NCBI GenBank assembly: GCA_019232735.1
Contig: JAFANL010000288.1
Coordinates: 1 to 16,396, forward strand
Length of the DNA stretch: 16,396 nt
Reading direction: 5' to 3'
Origin: Aquitalea sp.
GTDB lineage: Bacteria; Pseudomonadota; Gammaproteobacteria; Burkholderiales; Chromobacteriaceae
The notes under the pieces are model-generated. The model saw nothing but the letters and a program-made list of their open reading frames with translations, had not been told where the DNA came from and searched no databases. The position numbers and the translations under genes are program-made. This document shows, piece by piece, positions 7,690 through 15,462 of this stretch (positions are counted from its first letter, which is position 1; each line of letters opens with the position of its first letter).

Positions 7690-8829
7690 TTACTCGATAG
7701 ACAGCAGCGACAGGCGGCCATTCACCCCCTGCACCAGGGCAGAGGCACCCAGTGAGACGGGTTGGGCGGAAACACCTTCGCTGCCGAGTTTTACACGGCC
7801 CACCAGGCTGCCGCTTTCATTGGACAGCAGGTGGCCATAGCCTTCGCCATCGGTCACCAGGACAAAACGTCCGAGCATGGCAGGGCCAGATACATTGCGG
7901 AACTTCAGGGCGTCGTTCTTCCACAGATTGCGGCCAGTATTGCGGTCATACGCCCATACCGAACCATCTTCAGCGGTGGCGTACACCTTGCTGGCATCCA
8001 GCGCCACACCGCGGCTGGAGGACAACTCACGCGCCCACATCAGGCTGCCGCTCTTGGCATCAAAGCAGGCAACGCGGCCCTGGTAGGCAACACTGCATAC
8101 CTGGCCACCATCGTAGACCGGGCGACTGGTGATATCGGTGATACGTTCCAGTTCGGTGGCACCGCGCGGGTTGGCGACCACGCCTTCCCACAAGGTATTG
8201 CCATTGGCCGGACTGAGAATGTCCAGCTTGCCGCCGGGCAGGCCGACCATGACCGCTTCGTTACCCACAGCCTGCATGGAGCCGGTATTACGCACCAGCA
8301 ATTGCGGCTGGGTGTGCGCAACCGACCATTGCTGCTTGCCATCAGCCAGGGTAAAGCCGGTGATACGACCATCATTGCTGCGCACCACCACCATGCCGGC
8401 AGCCACTTGCGGTGCTTCCAGGGCCACGCTGGTGAGGGTTTGTTCCCACAGTGTCTTGCCACTGCGGCGATCCACTGCCAGCAGCTTGCCATCCTGCGTC
8501 CCCACCACCACGGTATCGCCGGCAACGGCTACACCAGAAGACAGTTCACGCTTGAGATTGACATCAGTGGCAACACGCCCGCTCAAGGCATCGACCGTAC
8601 GGATGCGCCCCGCCGGATCAGCCGTGACCACATTACCGTTGGCGTACACCGGGGTAAAACCGCTAGCAGACTCTGCCTGTGACAGCGTCCATTTCACATT
8701 CAGGGCCTGGATGGGCTTGATGGCCGCCAGCGGTGTGGGTTTAGCAGCGGAAGAACTTTCAAACCAGCTGGCGCAACCGCCCAGCAAGAACGAGGAAAGA
8801 ACAGCAGTAACCAGCAGTTGGCGGCGCAT
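7690..8829 (-). CDS. bamB: Outer membrane assembly lipoprotein BamB
   Basis: BamB is the beta-propeller lipoprotein of the BAM complex that inserts beta-barrel proteins into the outer membrane. The 379-residue protein has a lipoprotein signal peptide with lipobox LGGC (16-19) and Ala at +2, which favours outer-membrane sorting. PQQ-like propeller blades follow: LLAVDRRSGKTLWEQ, LDILSPANGNTLWEG, VACFDAKSGSLMWARE and VWAYDRNTGRNLWKN. The start is the ATG at 8829. A TTG three bases upstream is in frame, but the GGGAGG site (8842-8837) lies 7 nt from the ATG and only 4 nt from the TTG. That site is embedded in the last codons of the upstream yfgM-like gene. Its neighbours, yfgM-like above and der below, match the conserved yfgM-bamB-der order. 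Confidence 0.96.
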   Translation of the reverse strand: MRRQLLVTAVLSSFLLGGCASWFESSSAAKPTPLAAIKPIQALNVKWTLSQAESASGFTPVYANGNVVTADPAGRIRTVDALSGRVATDVNLKRELSSGVAVAGDTVVVGTQDGKLLAVDRRSGKTLWEQTLTSVALEAPQVAAGMVVVRSNDGRITGFTLADGKQQWSVAHTQPQLLVRNTGSMQAVGNEAVMVGLPGGKLDILSPANGNTLWEGVVANPRGATELERITDITSRPVYDGGQVCSVAYQGRVACFDAKSGSLMWARELSSSRGVALDASKVYATAEDGSVWAYDRNTGRNLWKNDALKFRNVSGPAMLGRFVLVTDGEGYGHLLSNESGSLVGRVKLGSEGVSAQPVSLGASALVQGVNGRLSLLSIE

Positions 8830-8832
8830 CAA

Positions 8833-9462
8833 TTAACCTCCCAGTGCGTCGAGTTTGGTCTGAATGAACTGGCGGTTGGGCGATTCGCCCACCAGCTTGG
8901 CCAGGGCAGCCTTGTAAGCATCACGCGCGGCAGCCTTGTCACCCTTGGCTGCATGCACGTCGCCCTTTTGGTCCAGGAACAGGGCATCAAAAGCGCTGGG
9001 GTGTGCCTGACCCAGTTCGGCAATGGCAGCATCATAGCGCTTTTGATCGAGTTCAATGGTGGCCAGACGCAGATGCGCCACGGCCACCATGGATTCATCC
9101 TTCACGTTCTGCACTACCCAGGATAGTTGTGCCTGCGCGGTAGCCAGATCATTTTTTTCGAAGGCCACCTTGGCCGCCAGCAAGGCGGCCTCGGCTGCGT
9201 AGGCCGTGGAAGCATAATCAGCCTGCAGCAGGGCGGCCGAAGTCTTTACCTTGGTCAGATCCTGGGTCTGCGCAGCCTGCTCTACATCAGCAAACACCAC
9301 GGCAGCCTTGCTGGCCTGCCCTGCCTGATAGTAGCCATAGCCCTTGTAGCCCAGATAGGCCACGCTGATGGCGAGAACCGCACCGCTGATCAGCTTGCCC
9401 CACTGTTGCCAGAAGGCCTTCATGGAGTCGATTTGTTCTTGTTCCTGCAAGTCGTACGCCAT
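8833..9462 (-). CDS. YfgM-family tetratricopeptide membrane protein
   Basis: The 209-residue protein has a short cytoplasmic start (MAYDLQEQEQIDSMKAFW), one membrane segment at about 22-40 and a periplasmic helical TPR-like region rich in Ala, with repeats around QAGQASKAAVVFADVEQ, EAALLAAKVAFEKND and KGDVHAAKGDKAAARDAY. In E. coli YfgM is an ancillary subunit that contacts the SecYEG translocon and periplasmic chaperones such as PpiD. The same role here is an inference from family and position. The start has a strong AAGGAGGG site 6 nt upstream, unusually good for this cluster, and lies 18 bp after the hisS stop. Directly downstream bamB uses the end of this gene for its own ribosome-binding site. 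Placement between hisS and bamB matches the conserved gammaproteobacterial and betaproteobacterial order. Confidence 0.87.
   Translation of the reverse strand: MAYDLQEQEQIDSMKAFWQQWGKLISGAVLAISVAYLGYKGYGYYQAGQASKAAVVFADVEQAAQTQDLTKVKTSAALLQADYASTAYAAEAALLAAKVAFEKNDLATAQAQLSWVVQNVKDESMVAVAHLRLATIELDQKRYDAAIAELGQAHPSAFDALFLDQKGDVHAAKGDKAAARDAYKAALAKLVGESPNRQFIQTKLDALGG
8837..8842 (-). promoter_or_regulatory. bamB ribosome-binding site inside upstream gene
   Basis: On the minus strand this reads GGGAGG and forms part of the final Gly codons of the yfgM-like gene, just before its TAA. Its 7-nt spacing to the ATG at 8829 decides that start over the TTG at 8832. Confidence 0.75.
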
Positions 9463-9480
9463 TGCGCACCCTCCTTGATA

Positions 9481-10752
9481 TCAAGCCTTGATGGCAGCAA
9501 TGGCGGCGGCAAGCTGCGCCAGCGCCACCGTCTGCTGCGCCACGTCGGCACGCATGGGTTTAAGCACGGCCTGACCGGCTGCCATTTCGTTTTCACCGAT
9601 GATGACGGCGAACTCTGCGCCACTGCCATCGGCCTTTTTCATTTGCGACTTGAAACTGCCCTCACCCAGATGCTGGATGACCGACAGCCCGGCACTGCGC
9701 AGTTGCTGTGCCAGTTTCATGGCGTACATGGCCGCGCCTTCGCCCTGTTGCACGATGTAGACGTCAACATTGCGCGCTGCCGGCAGCAGGCCCTTGTCCT
9801 GCAACAGCAGCAACACACGCTCCAGCCCCATGCCGAAGCCGATGCCAGGTGCCGACTTGCCGCCCAGTTGTTCGATCAGGCCATCGTAGCGGCCACCGGC
9901 ACATACCGTGCCCTGCGCACCCAGTTCGGTGGTCACCCATTCGAATACCGACTGGTTGTAGTAATCCAGACCCCGCACCAGACGCGGATTTTCGACGAAG
10001 TCGATACCGAGGCTGGTGACCATGGCCTTCCAGCCTTCGTAATGCGCGCGCGATTGTTCACCCAGATAATCCGACAGGCGTGGCGCGTTGTCGGCCATGT
10101 CCTGCAAGGCGGGGTTCTTGGTATCCAGTACGCGTAGCGGATTGGTGTAGAGGCGGCGCTTGCCGTCTTCATCCAGAATGTCGACAAAGCCTTCCAGATA
10201 GGCAATCAGCGCCTGACGATGGGCCGCGCGTTCTTCGGCATTGCCCAGCGAATTGATCTCCAGGCGCACATATTGGCTCAGGCCCAGACGCTGCCACAGG
10301 TCAGCCGTCATGGCGATGATTTCGGCGTCGATGTCCGGACCAGCAAAACCCAGTGCCTCGATACCCATCTGGTGGAACTGGCGGTAGCGGCCTTTTTGCG
10401 GTTTTTCGTGGCGGAACATCGGGCCCATGTACCACAGCTTCTGCGTGGTGTTGTACAACAGGCTGTGTTCCACCACCGCGCGCAGCGTACCGGCCGTGCC
10501 TTCCGGGCGCAGGGTCAGGCTGTCACCGTTGAGACTGTCGATAAAGGTGTACATTTCCTTTTCGACCACATCGGTAACTTCGCCGATGGCGCGCACGAAC
10601 AGCGGCGTGGTTTCCACGATGGGCGTGCGGATATTCTGGTAGCCATAGTCAGCCAGCAGCTTGCGCAGCACACCCTCAAAGTATTCCCATTGATAGGATT
10701 CGGCGGGCAGCACATCATTCATGCCCTTGATTGCCTGCAGTTTTTGCGCCAT
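9481..10752 (-). CDS. hisS: Histidyl-tRNA synthetase
   Basis: HisS charges tRNA-His with histidine. The protein is 423 residues from the ATG at 10752 (E. coli: 424), beginning MAQKLQAIKGMNDVLP. It shows class II motif 2 with MFRHEKPQKGRYRQFHQ, the histidine-binding signatures RLVRGLDYY and GGRYDGL, motif 3 GIGFGMGLERVLLLL and a C-terminal anticodon-binding domain (NVDVYIVQQGEGAAMYAM onward). An open frame runs 48 codons farther upstream but overlaps ispG and is unlike the family. The Shine-Dalgarno is weak. It lies 52 bp after ispG, with no terminator seen in the gap, and 18 bp before the yfgM-like gene. The second HisS-fold protein of this window, HisZ, lacks these catalytic signatures. Confidence 0.98.
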   Translation of the reverse strand: MAQKLQAIKGMNDVLPAESYQWEYFEGVLRKLLADYGYQNIRTPIVETTPLFVRAIGEVTDVVEKEMYTFIDSLNGDSLTLRPEGTAGTLRAVVEHSLLYNTTQKLWYMGPMFRHEKPQKGRYRQFHQMGIEALGFAGPDIDAEIIAMTADLWQRLGLSQYVRLEINSLGNAEERAAHRQALIAYLEGFVDILDEDGKRRLYTNPLRVLDTKNPALQDMADNAPRLSDYLGEQSRAHYEGWKAMVTSLGIDFVENPRLVRGLDYYNQSVFEWVTTELGAQGTVCAGGRYDGLIEQLGGKSAPGIGFGMGLERVLLLLQDKGLLPAARNVDVYIVQQGEGAAMYAMKLAQQLRSAGLSVIQHLGEGSFKSQMKKADGSGAEFAVIIGENEMAAGQAVLKPMRADVAQQTVALAQLAAAIAAIKA

Positions 10753-10804
10753 TGATCTAGGTTTTCTTGCTATTCGATTAATCTTGTTCTTGCCTGCCCG
10801 CTCA

Positions 10805-12088
10805 TCAGCCGCGCTGCGGATGAATCGGAATGGTCCGAGTGACCGGTTCGCGCCGCTTGCTGCCTTCGGCACCATAACGGCTACGGACATAATCATCCAC
10901 CAAGGCCTTGAATTCTGCGGCGATATTATCGCCTTTCAGGGTGACATCCTTCTGGCCATCCACATAAACCGGGGCGACCGGGACCTCGCCAGTACCTGGC
11001 AGCGAAATGCCGATATCCGCCAGCTTGCTCTCGCCCGGGCCATTGACCACGCAGCCCATCACCGCCACTTTCATGTCTTCCACGCCGGGGTATTGCAGGC
11101 GCCAGATCGGCATCTGCTCGCGCAGATGGCTCTGAATCTGCTCCGCCAGTTCCTGGAAGAAGGTGCTGGTCGTGCGGCCGCAACCCGGACAGGCTGTCAC
11201 CAGCGGGGTAAAGCTGCGCAAACCCATGGTTTGCAGCAGTTCCTGCGCCACCACCACTTCGCGGGTGCGCGCTTCGCCCGGCTGCGGTGTCAGCGAGATA
11301 CGAATGGTGTCGCCAATGCCCTCTTGCAGCAGGATGGCCAGCGCGGCAGAGGACGCCACGATGCCCTTGCTGCCCATGCCTGCCTCGGTCAGCCCCAGAT
11401 GCAACGGGAAATCGCAACGGCCGCCCAGATCACGGTAAACGGTGATCAGGTCCTGCACATTGCTGACCTTGCAGGACAGCAGGATGTTGTTTGCCGGCAG
11501 ACCCAGTTCCATCGCCTTGTCAGCCGATTCCAGTGCCGACACGATCAGCGCTTCGCGCATTACCAGTTCCAGCGGCAGCGGTTGTGGCTTGCTGTTGTTG
11601 GCGTCCAGCATGCGTGCCAGCAAGGCCTGATCCAGGCTGCCCCAGTTGACGCCGATGCGCACCGGCTTGTCCAGCTCGGCCGCGGTGCGGATCATGTAGG
11701 CAAATTTTTCGTCACCCTTGGCACCCTTGCCAACATTGCCCGGATTGATACGGTACTTGGCCAGCGCACGGGCACAGTCGGGATATTCCTTCAACAGGCG
11801 TTCGCCATTGAAATGGAAGTCACCGACCAGCGGGACATTGCAGCCCATATCGTCCAGCCGCTGACGGATTTCCGCTACGCGGGCCGCCGCCTCCGGTGAA
11901 TTGACGGTAATGCGCACCAGCTCCGAGCCGGCCTGGGACAACTGGTAAACCTGTTCTACGGTGGCGATGGCATCTGCCGTGTCGGTATTGGTCATGGACT
12001 GCACCACAACCGGCGCATCCGACCCTACCATGACATGCCCCACACGCACCTGGCGGGTGAGACGTCGCGCGATATTCACGCTATTCAT
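10805..12088 (-). CDS. ispG: 4-hydroxy-3-methylbut-2-enyl diphosphate synthase
   Basis: IspG (GcpE) is the 4Fe-4S enzyme that converts methylerythritol cyclodiphosphate to HMBPP in the non-mevalonate isoprenoid pathway. The 427-residue protein starts MNSVNIARRLTRQVRVG. It has the TIM-barrel N-domain (VVVQSMTNTDT, LVGDFHFNG, RINPGNVG) and the C-terminal cluster domain with ACPGCGRTTSTFFQ (Cys300, Cys303) and MGCVVNGPGES (Cys346, Glu353), supplying the three Cys and one Glu ligands. The length is longer than the E. coli protein (372) because of an insertion-like region around 158-175 and a C-terminal tail, as seen in other betaproteobacteria. It follows rodZ by 14 bp with a GCGGA site. The isoprenoids it supplies feed undecaprenyl phosphate synthesis, used by the wall machinery that RodZ organises. 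Confidence 0.98.
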   Translation of the reverse strand: MNSVNIARRLTRQVRVGHVMVGSDAPVVVQSMTNTDTADAIATVEQVYQLSQAGSELVRITVNSPEAAARVAEIRQRLDDMGCNVPLVGDFHFNGERLLKEYPDCARALAKYRINPGNVGKGAKGDEKFAYMIRTAAELDKPVRIGVNWGSLDQALLARMLDANNSKPQPLPLELVMREALIVSALESADKAMELGLPANNILLSCKVSNVQDLITVYRDLGGRCDFPLHLGLTEAGMGSKGIVASSAALAILLQEGIGDTIRISLTPQPGEARTREVVVAQELLQTMGLRSFTPLVTACPGCGRTTSTFFQELAEQIQSHLREQMPIWRLQYPGVEDMKVAVMGCVVNGPGESKLADIGISLPGTGEVPVAPVYVDGQKDVTLKGDNIAAEFKALVDDYVRSRYGAEGSKRREPVTRTIPIHPQRG

Positions 12089-12102
12089 GCAAAAATCCGC
12101 TT

Positions 12103-13032
12103 TTACTTGAGTTCAATTTTGGCGGTAGTCCCGCGAATCTTGTCCGTCAGATCGACTGCCTGCCCGTTAAAGTTCAACTTGACCTGGGCGGCATTGCCTA
12201 TTTTCAGCTGGAAAGGCGGCATGCCGCTGATTTCCTTGCTGCTGCCGGCTTCCAGCGTACCAAACTGTAACTTCTTGCCCGTGGCATCAATGACGGAAAC
12301 CCAGGCGGCCTGGCTGGCAGTCAACTGGATATGCCCGGCAGCCTCACTGGAAACAGGCGCACTGGCTGCCGGCTTGCTGATGCTGCTTGCGGCAGAGGCA
12401 AGCGGCTTGCTCGGTACCGGGGCCGGAGCCGCCTGAGGCTGACTGGCGACCACGGCAGGGCTGTCAGGCGCCGCCAGCGCAGCCGATGCAGCTTGCGCGG
12501 CGGATGCGACCGGAGCAGACAAGGCCTGCTGGGTCAGCATGGGCTGCAAGCCTGGCGCTTCGGCCTGGGTGGCCCTGCCTTGCCGGCCACCAAACCATAA
12601 CACCACGGCACCGACGACAGCGGCTAGCAATAACAGCAACAGCCACTTGCCAGTCTTGCGCGCGGCAGCAGGCGGTGCGGGCACGCGGGCCAATGTATCG
12701 GCCATGCTGCTGCTCGACTCGGTATGCGCTTCGTGCTTGACCAGATTGACCACATCATTGACCGCAGACGGAAAGTGTTGCTCCAGTTGCTGCATCAACG
12801 GCTCAGGATCCACCTTGAGAAAACGGGCATAGTTCCTGACAAAACCACGTACAAATGTTGCACCAGGCAGCTGCTGGAAATCATCTTTCTCGATGGCTTC
12901 CAGCTGCCGAATCGACAGTTTGAGTCGTTCGGCCACTTCACCCAGACTCATGCCGGCTTGCTCTCGCGCTGCCTTCAGCACGATGCCGACTCCCGGTCTG
13001 GCCGCCTGGTCTTGCGCTTCCTGTTCCATCAT
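12103..13032 (-). CDS. rodZ: Cell-shape protein RodZ (HTH, membrane, DUF4115)
   Basis: RodZ links the MreB cytoskeleton to the wall-elongation machinery. The 309-residue protein has a cytoplasmic helix-turn-helix domain (about 14-80: GIVLKAAREQAGMSLGEVAE, then RQLEAIEKDDFQQLPGATF and VRGFVRNYARFL). A membrane segment follows at about 130-147 (LLLLLLAAVVGAVVLWF), then an Ala/Pro/Ser-rich periplasmic linker and a C-terminal DUF4115 beta domain (IQLTASQAAWVSVIDATGKK to the end). The start at 13032 shares its first A with the TGA of the pilF-like gene (TGATG). A second ATG follows at 13029, and either could be used, with GGAAG upstream. An upstream in-frame extension lies inside the pilF-like gene and is rejected. 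Context between pilF and ispG is the conserved rodZ position. Confidence 0.92.
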   Translation of the reverse strand: MMEQEAQDQAARPGVGIVLKAAREQAGMSLGEVAERLKLSIRQLEAIEKDDFQQLPGATFVRGFVRNYARFLKVDPEPLMQQLEQHFPSAVNDVVNLVKHEAHTESSSSMADTLARVPAPPAAARKTGKWLLLLLLAAVVGAVVLWFGGRQGRATQAEAPGLQPMLTQQALSAPVASAAQAASAALAAPDSPAVVASQPQAAPAPVPSKPLASAASSISKPAASAPVSSEAAGHIQLTASQAAWVSVIDATGKKLQFGTLEAGSSKEISGMPPFQLKIGNAAQVKLNFNGQAVDLTDKIRGTTAKIELK

Positions 13033-13775
13033 CAGCTTCCGCTCAACAACAGTTGTGTTTCCCTGGAGTCCGGGTAACGGTTTTTCAGCATGGACGAATA
13101 TTCCGCCTCGGCTGCCCGGTCTCCCCCTTTTCTGGCGATCTGGACACCCAGCCACAGCACGTCGGCACCTTGCAGATTATTGCCGGAAAGCTGTCGCAGC
13201 CGCCCAAAGTAAAAAGACGCCAGCTTGGCATTGCCCAGCTCCAGATGCAAGGCTGCCAGTTCACGCAAGGCCGGCAAATAATCGGGAATCAGGCGCAAGG
13301 CAGTCAGCAGGTAGTCATTGGCCTGGGTGGTTTCACCCAGTTTGACACTGCAACGACCCATATTGAGATAAGCAACTTGCGGGGTCTGATACAGTGGATT
13401 GGCCACGGCCTTGGCAAAGTAGTCCATGGCCGCCCGTGGACGTTCGTGCTCACACAGGAACTGGCCGTAATTGTTATTGGCCTCCGGACTGGAAGAGTCG
13501 ACCTGCAAAGCCTTGAGAAAGTTCTGTTCAGCCTGGGCATCCTGCTGCATCAGGCTAAACACATAGGCGCGGGACAGATAGCCACCCACATAGCCATCGT
13601 CGGCCTGAACGGCCTGATTGGCGGTTTCCAGCGCCACCGGCATATTGCCCAGACGGGCATATTCCACGGCCAGCTGACTGCGGATTTCCGCCAGTTTCCG
13701 GTTGGCCGGTGCGGCGAATGCGACAACGGCATACGCCAACAGGCACACTGCCATCCACACTCGCCACTGTTTCAT
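13032..13775 (-). CDS. PilF/PilW-like TPR protein, type IV pilus assembly
   Basis: The 247-residue protein consists of a secretion signal followed by about five to six tetratricopeptide repeats (LAVEYARLGNMPVALETANQ, NNYGQFLCEHERPRAAMDYF, LNMGRCSVKLGETTQANDYL, LAALHLELGNAKLASFYF). This is the architecture of PilF/PilW, the pilotin or stability factor that helps assemble the PilQ secretin of type IV pili in the outer membrane. Position between rlmN and rodZ is the classical pilF location. The start overlaps the rlmN stop (ATGA), with AGGAG 8 nt upstream. An in-frame TGA two codons upstream excludes a longer N-terminus. Unlike known PilF/PilW lipoproteins, no lipobox Cys follows the hydrophobic stretch. 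The signal ends in AFA|AP (cleavage after Ala21), and the only nearby Cys (11) has Val before it. The gene name is therefore left open. Confidence 0.87.
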   Translation of the reverse strand: MKQWRVWMAVCLLAYAVVAFAAPANRKLAEIRSQLAVEYARLGNMPVALETANQAVQADDGYVGGYLSRAYVFSLMQQDAQAEQNFLKALQVDSSSPEANNNYGQFLCEHERPRAAMDYFAKAVANPLYQTPQVAYLNMGRCSVKLGETTQANDYLLTALRLIPDYLPALRELAALHLELGNAKLASFYFGRLRQLSGNNLQGADVLWLGVQIARKGGDRAAEAEYSSMLKNRYPDSRETQLLLSGS

Positions 13776-14866
13776 TTTTCATTCTCCTGGGCTATCTGCA
13801 TCCACTTGACCTGGCGGCGGGTCTTGTCCATCACCTGGCCCGCCAGCTGACCACAGGCCGCGTCGATGTCGTCCCCGCGTGTCTTTCTTACGGTAACCAC
13901 GTAACCCTGTTCCTGCAACAGCTCCCGGAAAATGCGGATTGCATTATTACTGGAGCGATCGTAGCCGGAGTTGGGGAAAGGATTGAAAGGAATCAGATTG
14001 AACTTGCACGGGACATCCCGCACCAGTTCCAGCAATTGCCGGGCATGTTCCGGACGGTCGTTGACGCCGTCCAGCATCACATATTCAAAGGTGATGAAAT
14101 CCCGCGGGGCTTTTTCCAGATAACGCTGGCAAGCGGCCATCAGCTCTTTGAGCGGATATTTCTTGTTGATGGGGACGATTTCATCCCGAATGGCATCGTT
14201 TGGAGCATGCAGGCTGACGGCCAAGGCCACCGGGCAGGTTTCACGCAGCCGGTCCATCTGCGGTACCAGTCCGGAGGTGGACAAGGTGACACGGCGGCGG
14301 CTCAGGCCATAGCCGTGATCATCCAGCATGATTTGCAGTGCACTGACCACATTGTCGAAGTTGGCCAGCGGCTCGCCCATGCCCATCATCACCACATTGG
14401 AGATGACGCGCTCGTTCTTGGGTGTAACACCCATGGCCTTGTTGGCCCACCACAGCTGGCCGATGATTTCGGCGGTGCTGAGATTACGGTTGAAACCCTG
14501 GCGGCCGGTGGAGCAGAAGGTACACTCCAGCGCACAACCTACCTGGGATGACACACACAAGGTGCCGCGCTCGTCTTCCGGAATGAACACGGTTTCCACA
14601 CCGTTGCCGGTGCCGACATCGAGCAGCCACTTGCGGGTACCATCACTGGACGCCTGCCCGGTCATCAGCGATGGCACGCGCACCTCGGCACGCTCGTGCA
14701 GCTTGGCACGCAGGCTCTTGGCCAGGTCGGTCATCGCGTCGAAATCGTCTTCGCCCATCTGGTGCATCCAGCGCATCACCTGCTTGGCACGGAAGGCTTT
14801 TTCTCCCATGTCGGCAAAGTGCGTGGTCAGCTGATCCAGATTGAAGTCGAGCAGGTTGGTTTTCAT
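13772..14866 (-). CDS. rlmN: Dual-specificity 23S rRNA/tRNA methyltransferase RlmN
   Basis: RlmN is a radical-SAM enzyme that methylates C2 of A2503 in 23S rRNA and of A37 in some tRNAs. The 364-residue protein shows the N-terminal RNA-binding-like domain (LLDFNLDQLTTHFADMGEKA), then the radical-SAM cluster motif CALECTFC (Cys111, Cys115, Cys118), the MGMGEPLANF motif and SAM-binding elements (LSTSGLVPQM, AVSLHAPND). Near the C-terminus, Cys338 in DDIDAACGQL corresponds to the Cys that carries the transferred methyl group. The length matches the family. The start has GAGG 6 nt upstream. A GC-rich hairpin with T-run lies 18 bp before the start, so rlmN is reached by read-through from ndk or by an internal promoter. 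Its stop overlaps the next start (ATGA). Confidence 0.98.
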   Translation of the reverse strand: MKTNLLDFNLDQLTTHFADMGEKAFRAKQVMRWMHQMGEDDFDAMTDLAKSLRAKLHERAEVRVPSLMTGQASSDGTRKWLLDVGTGNGVETVFIPEDERGTLCVSSQVGCALECTFCSTGRQGFNRNLSTAEIIGQLWWANKAMGVTPKNERVISNVVMMGMGEPLANFDNVVSALQIMLDDHGYGLSRRRVTLSTSGLVPQMDRLRETCPVALAVSLHAPNDAIRDEIVPINKKYPLKELMAACQRYLEKAPRDFITFEYVMLDGVNDRPEHARQLLELVRDVPCKFNLIPFNPFPNSGYDRSSNNAIRIFRELLQEQGYVVTVRKTRGDDIDAACGQLAGQVMDKTRRQVKWMQIAQENEK

Positions 14867-14875
14867 GCAATCCTC

Positions 14876-14906
14876 GGTAAAACAGCGGCAGCCACCGGGC
14901 TGCCGC
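14876..14906 (-). terminator. Rho-independent terminator after ndk
   Basis: A 9-bp perfect GC-rich stem (14885-14893 with 14898-14906) has a 4-nt loop and is followed on the minus strand by TGTTTTACC. It sits 28 bp beyond the ndk stop and 18 bp before the rlmN ATG. The T-run starts after two other bases, so termination may be incomplete and leave some transcript reading into rlmN. Confidence 0.65.
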
Positions 14907-14934
14907 CAGATACATCCATTACGGCAACACGAGA

Positions 14935-15360
14935 TTAACGGGAGTAGATCTCGGAAGAAGCAAAGAAGTAAGCCACTTCGATAGCCGCATTTTCAGCGCT
15001 GTCGGAGCCGTGTACGGCGTTGGCGTCGATCGAATCGGCGAAATCGGCGCGGATGGTGCCGGCGTCAGCCTTTTTCGGGTCGGTAGCGCCCATCAGTTCA
15101 CGGTTCTTGGCGATGGCGTTTTCGCCTTCCAGAGCCTGGATCATCACCGGGCCGGAAACCATGAAATCAACCAGATCCTTGAAGAAAGGACGTTCTTTGT
15201 GCACAGCGTAGAAGCCTTCGGCTTCAGCGCGGGACAGTTGCTTCAGCTTGGCTGCAACAACTTTCAGACCGGCAGATTCGAAACGATCATAGATCTTGCC
15301 GATGACGTTCTTGGCTACGGCATCCGGCTTTACGATGGACAGGGTACGTTCAATTGCCAT
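14935..15360 (-). CDS. ndk: Nucleoside diphosphate kinase
   Basis: Ndk transfers the gamma phosphate between nucleoside triphosphates and diphosphates, balancing NTP and dNTP pools, through a phosphohistidine. The 141-residue protein is the usual length and starts MAIERTLSIVKPDAV. The active-site signature NAVHGSDS (114-121) carries the catalytic His117, and the substrate-binding Lys11, Tyr51, Arg104 and Asn114 region is intact. The start has GGGAG 6 nt upstream, and that stretch is a tandem duplication. It is the first gene of the minus-strand block, diverging from the SPOR-domain gene, and is followed by a terminator, so it is probably transcribed largely alone. Confidence 0.98.
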   Translation of the reverse strand: MAIERTLSIVKPDAVAKNVIGKIYDRFESAGLKVVAAKLKQLSRAEAEGFYAVHKERPFFKDLVDFMVSGPVMIQALEGENAIAKNRELMGATDPKKADAGTIRADFADSIDANAVHGSDSAENAAIEVAYFFASSEIYSR

Positions 15361-15366
15361 AAATAT

Positions 15367-15386
15367 CTCCCAAATACTCCCAAATA
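15367..15386 (-). repeat. Perfect 10-bp tandem repeat holding the ndk ribosome-binding site
   Basis: CTCCCAAATA occurs twice in direct succession (15367-15376 and 15377-15386). Read on the minus strand each copy carries GGGAG. The nearer copy is 6 nt from the ndk ATG and is the working ribosome-binding site, and the farther copy lies 16 nt away. Confidence 0.85.
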
Positions 15387-15404
15387 ACAGAACAAGTGGC
15401 TAAA

Positions 15405-15415
15405 CTAGGTCCTAG
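15405..15415. promoter_or_regulatory. Short palindrome in the ndk/SPOR divergent gap
   Basis: CTAGG-T-CCTAG is a perfect 5-bp inverted repeat around one base, containing two CTAG tetramers, which are scarce in many bacterial genomes. It lies between the two divergent genes and could be an operator. No known regulator site was recognised. Confidence 0.2.
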
Positions 15416-15453
15416 CTTATCCACTCGGGTTACGCAATTCTGAGGAACCCGAT

Positions 15454-15462
15454 ATTTTACCA
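15454..15462 (-). promoter_or_regulatory. Possible extended -10 element for ndk
   Basis: On the minus strand this reads TGGTAAAAT, matching an extended -10 (TGnTAnAAT-like). No good -35 was seen at 16-18 bp. The transcript would have a leader of roughly 85-90 nt before ndk. The assignment rests on form alone. Confidence 0.25.

Noticed and set aside
6234..7700. 488-codon open frame on the plus strand opposite der
   Set aside because: It covers der almost exactly in antisense and has no recognisable domain or good ribosome-binding site. It is a codon-bias artefact.
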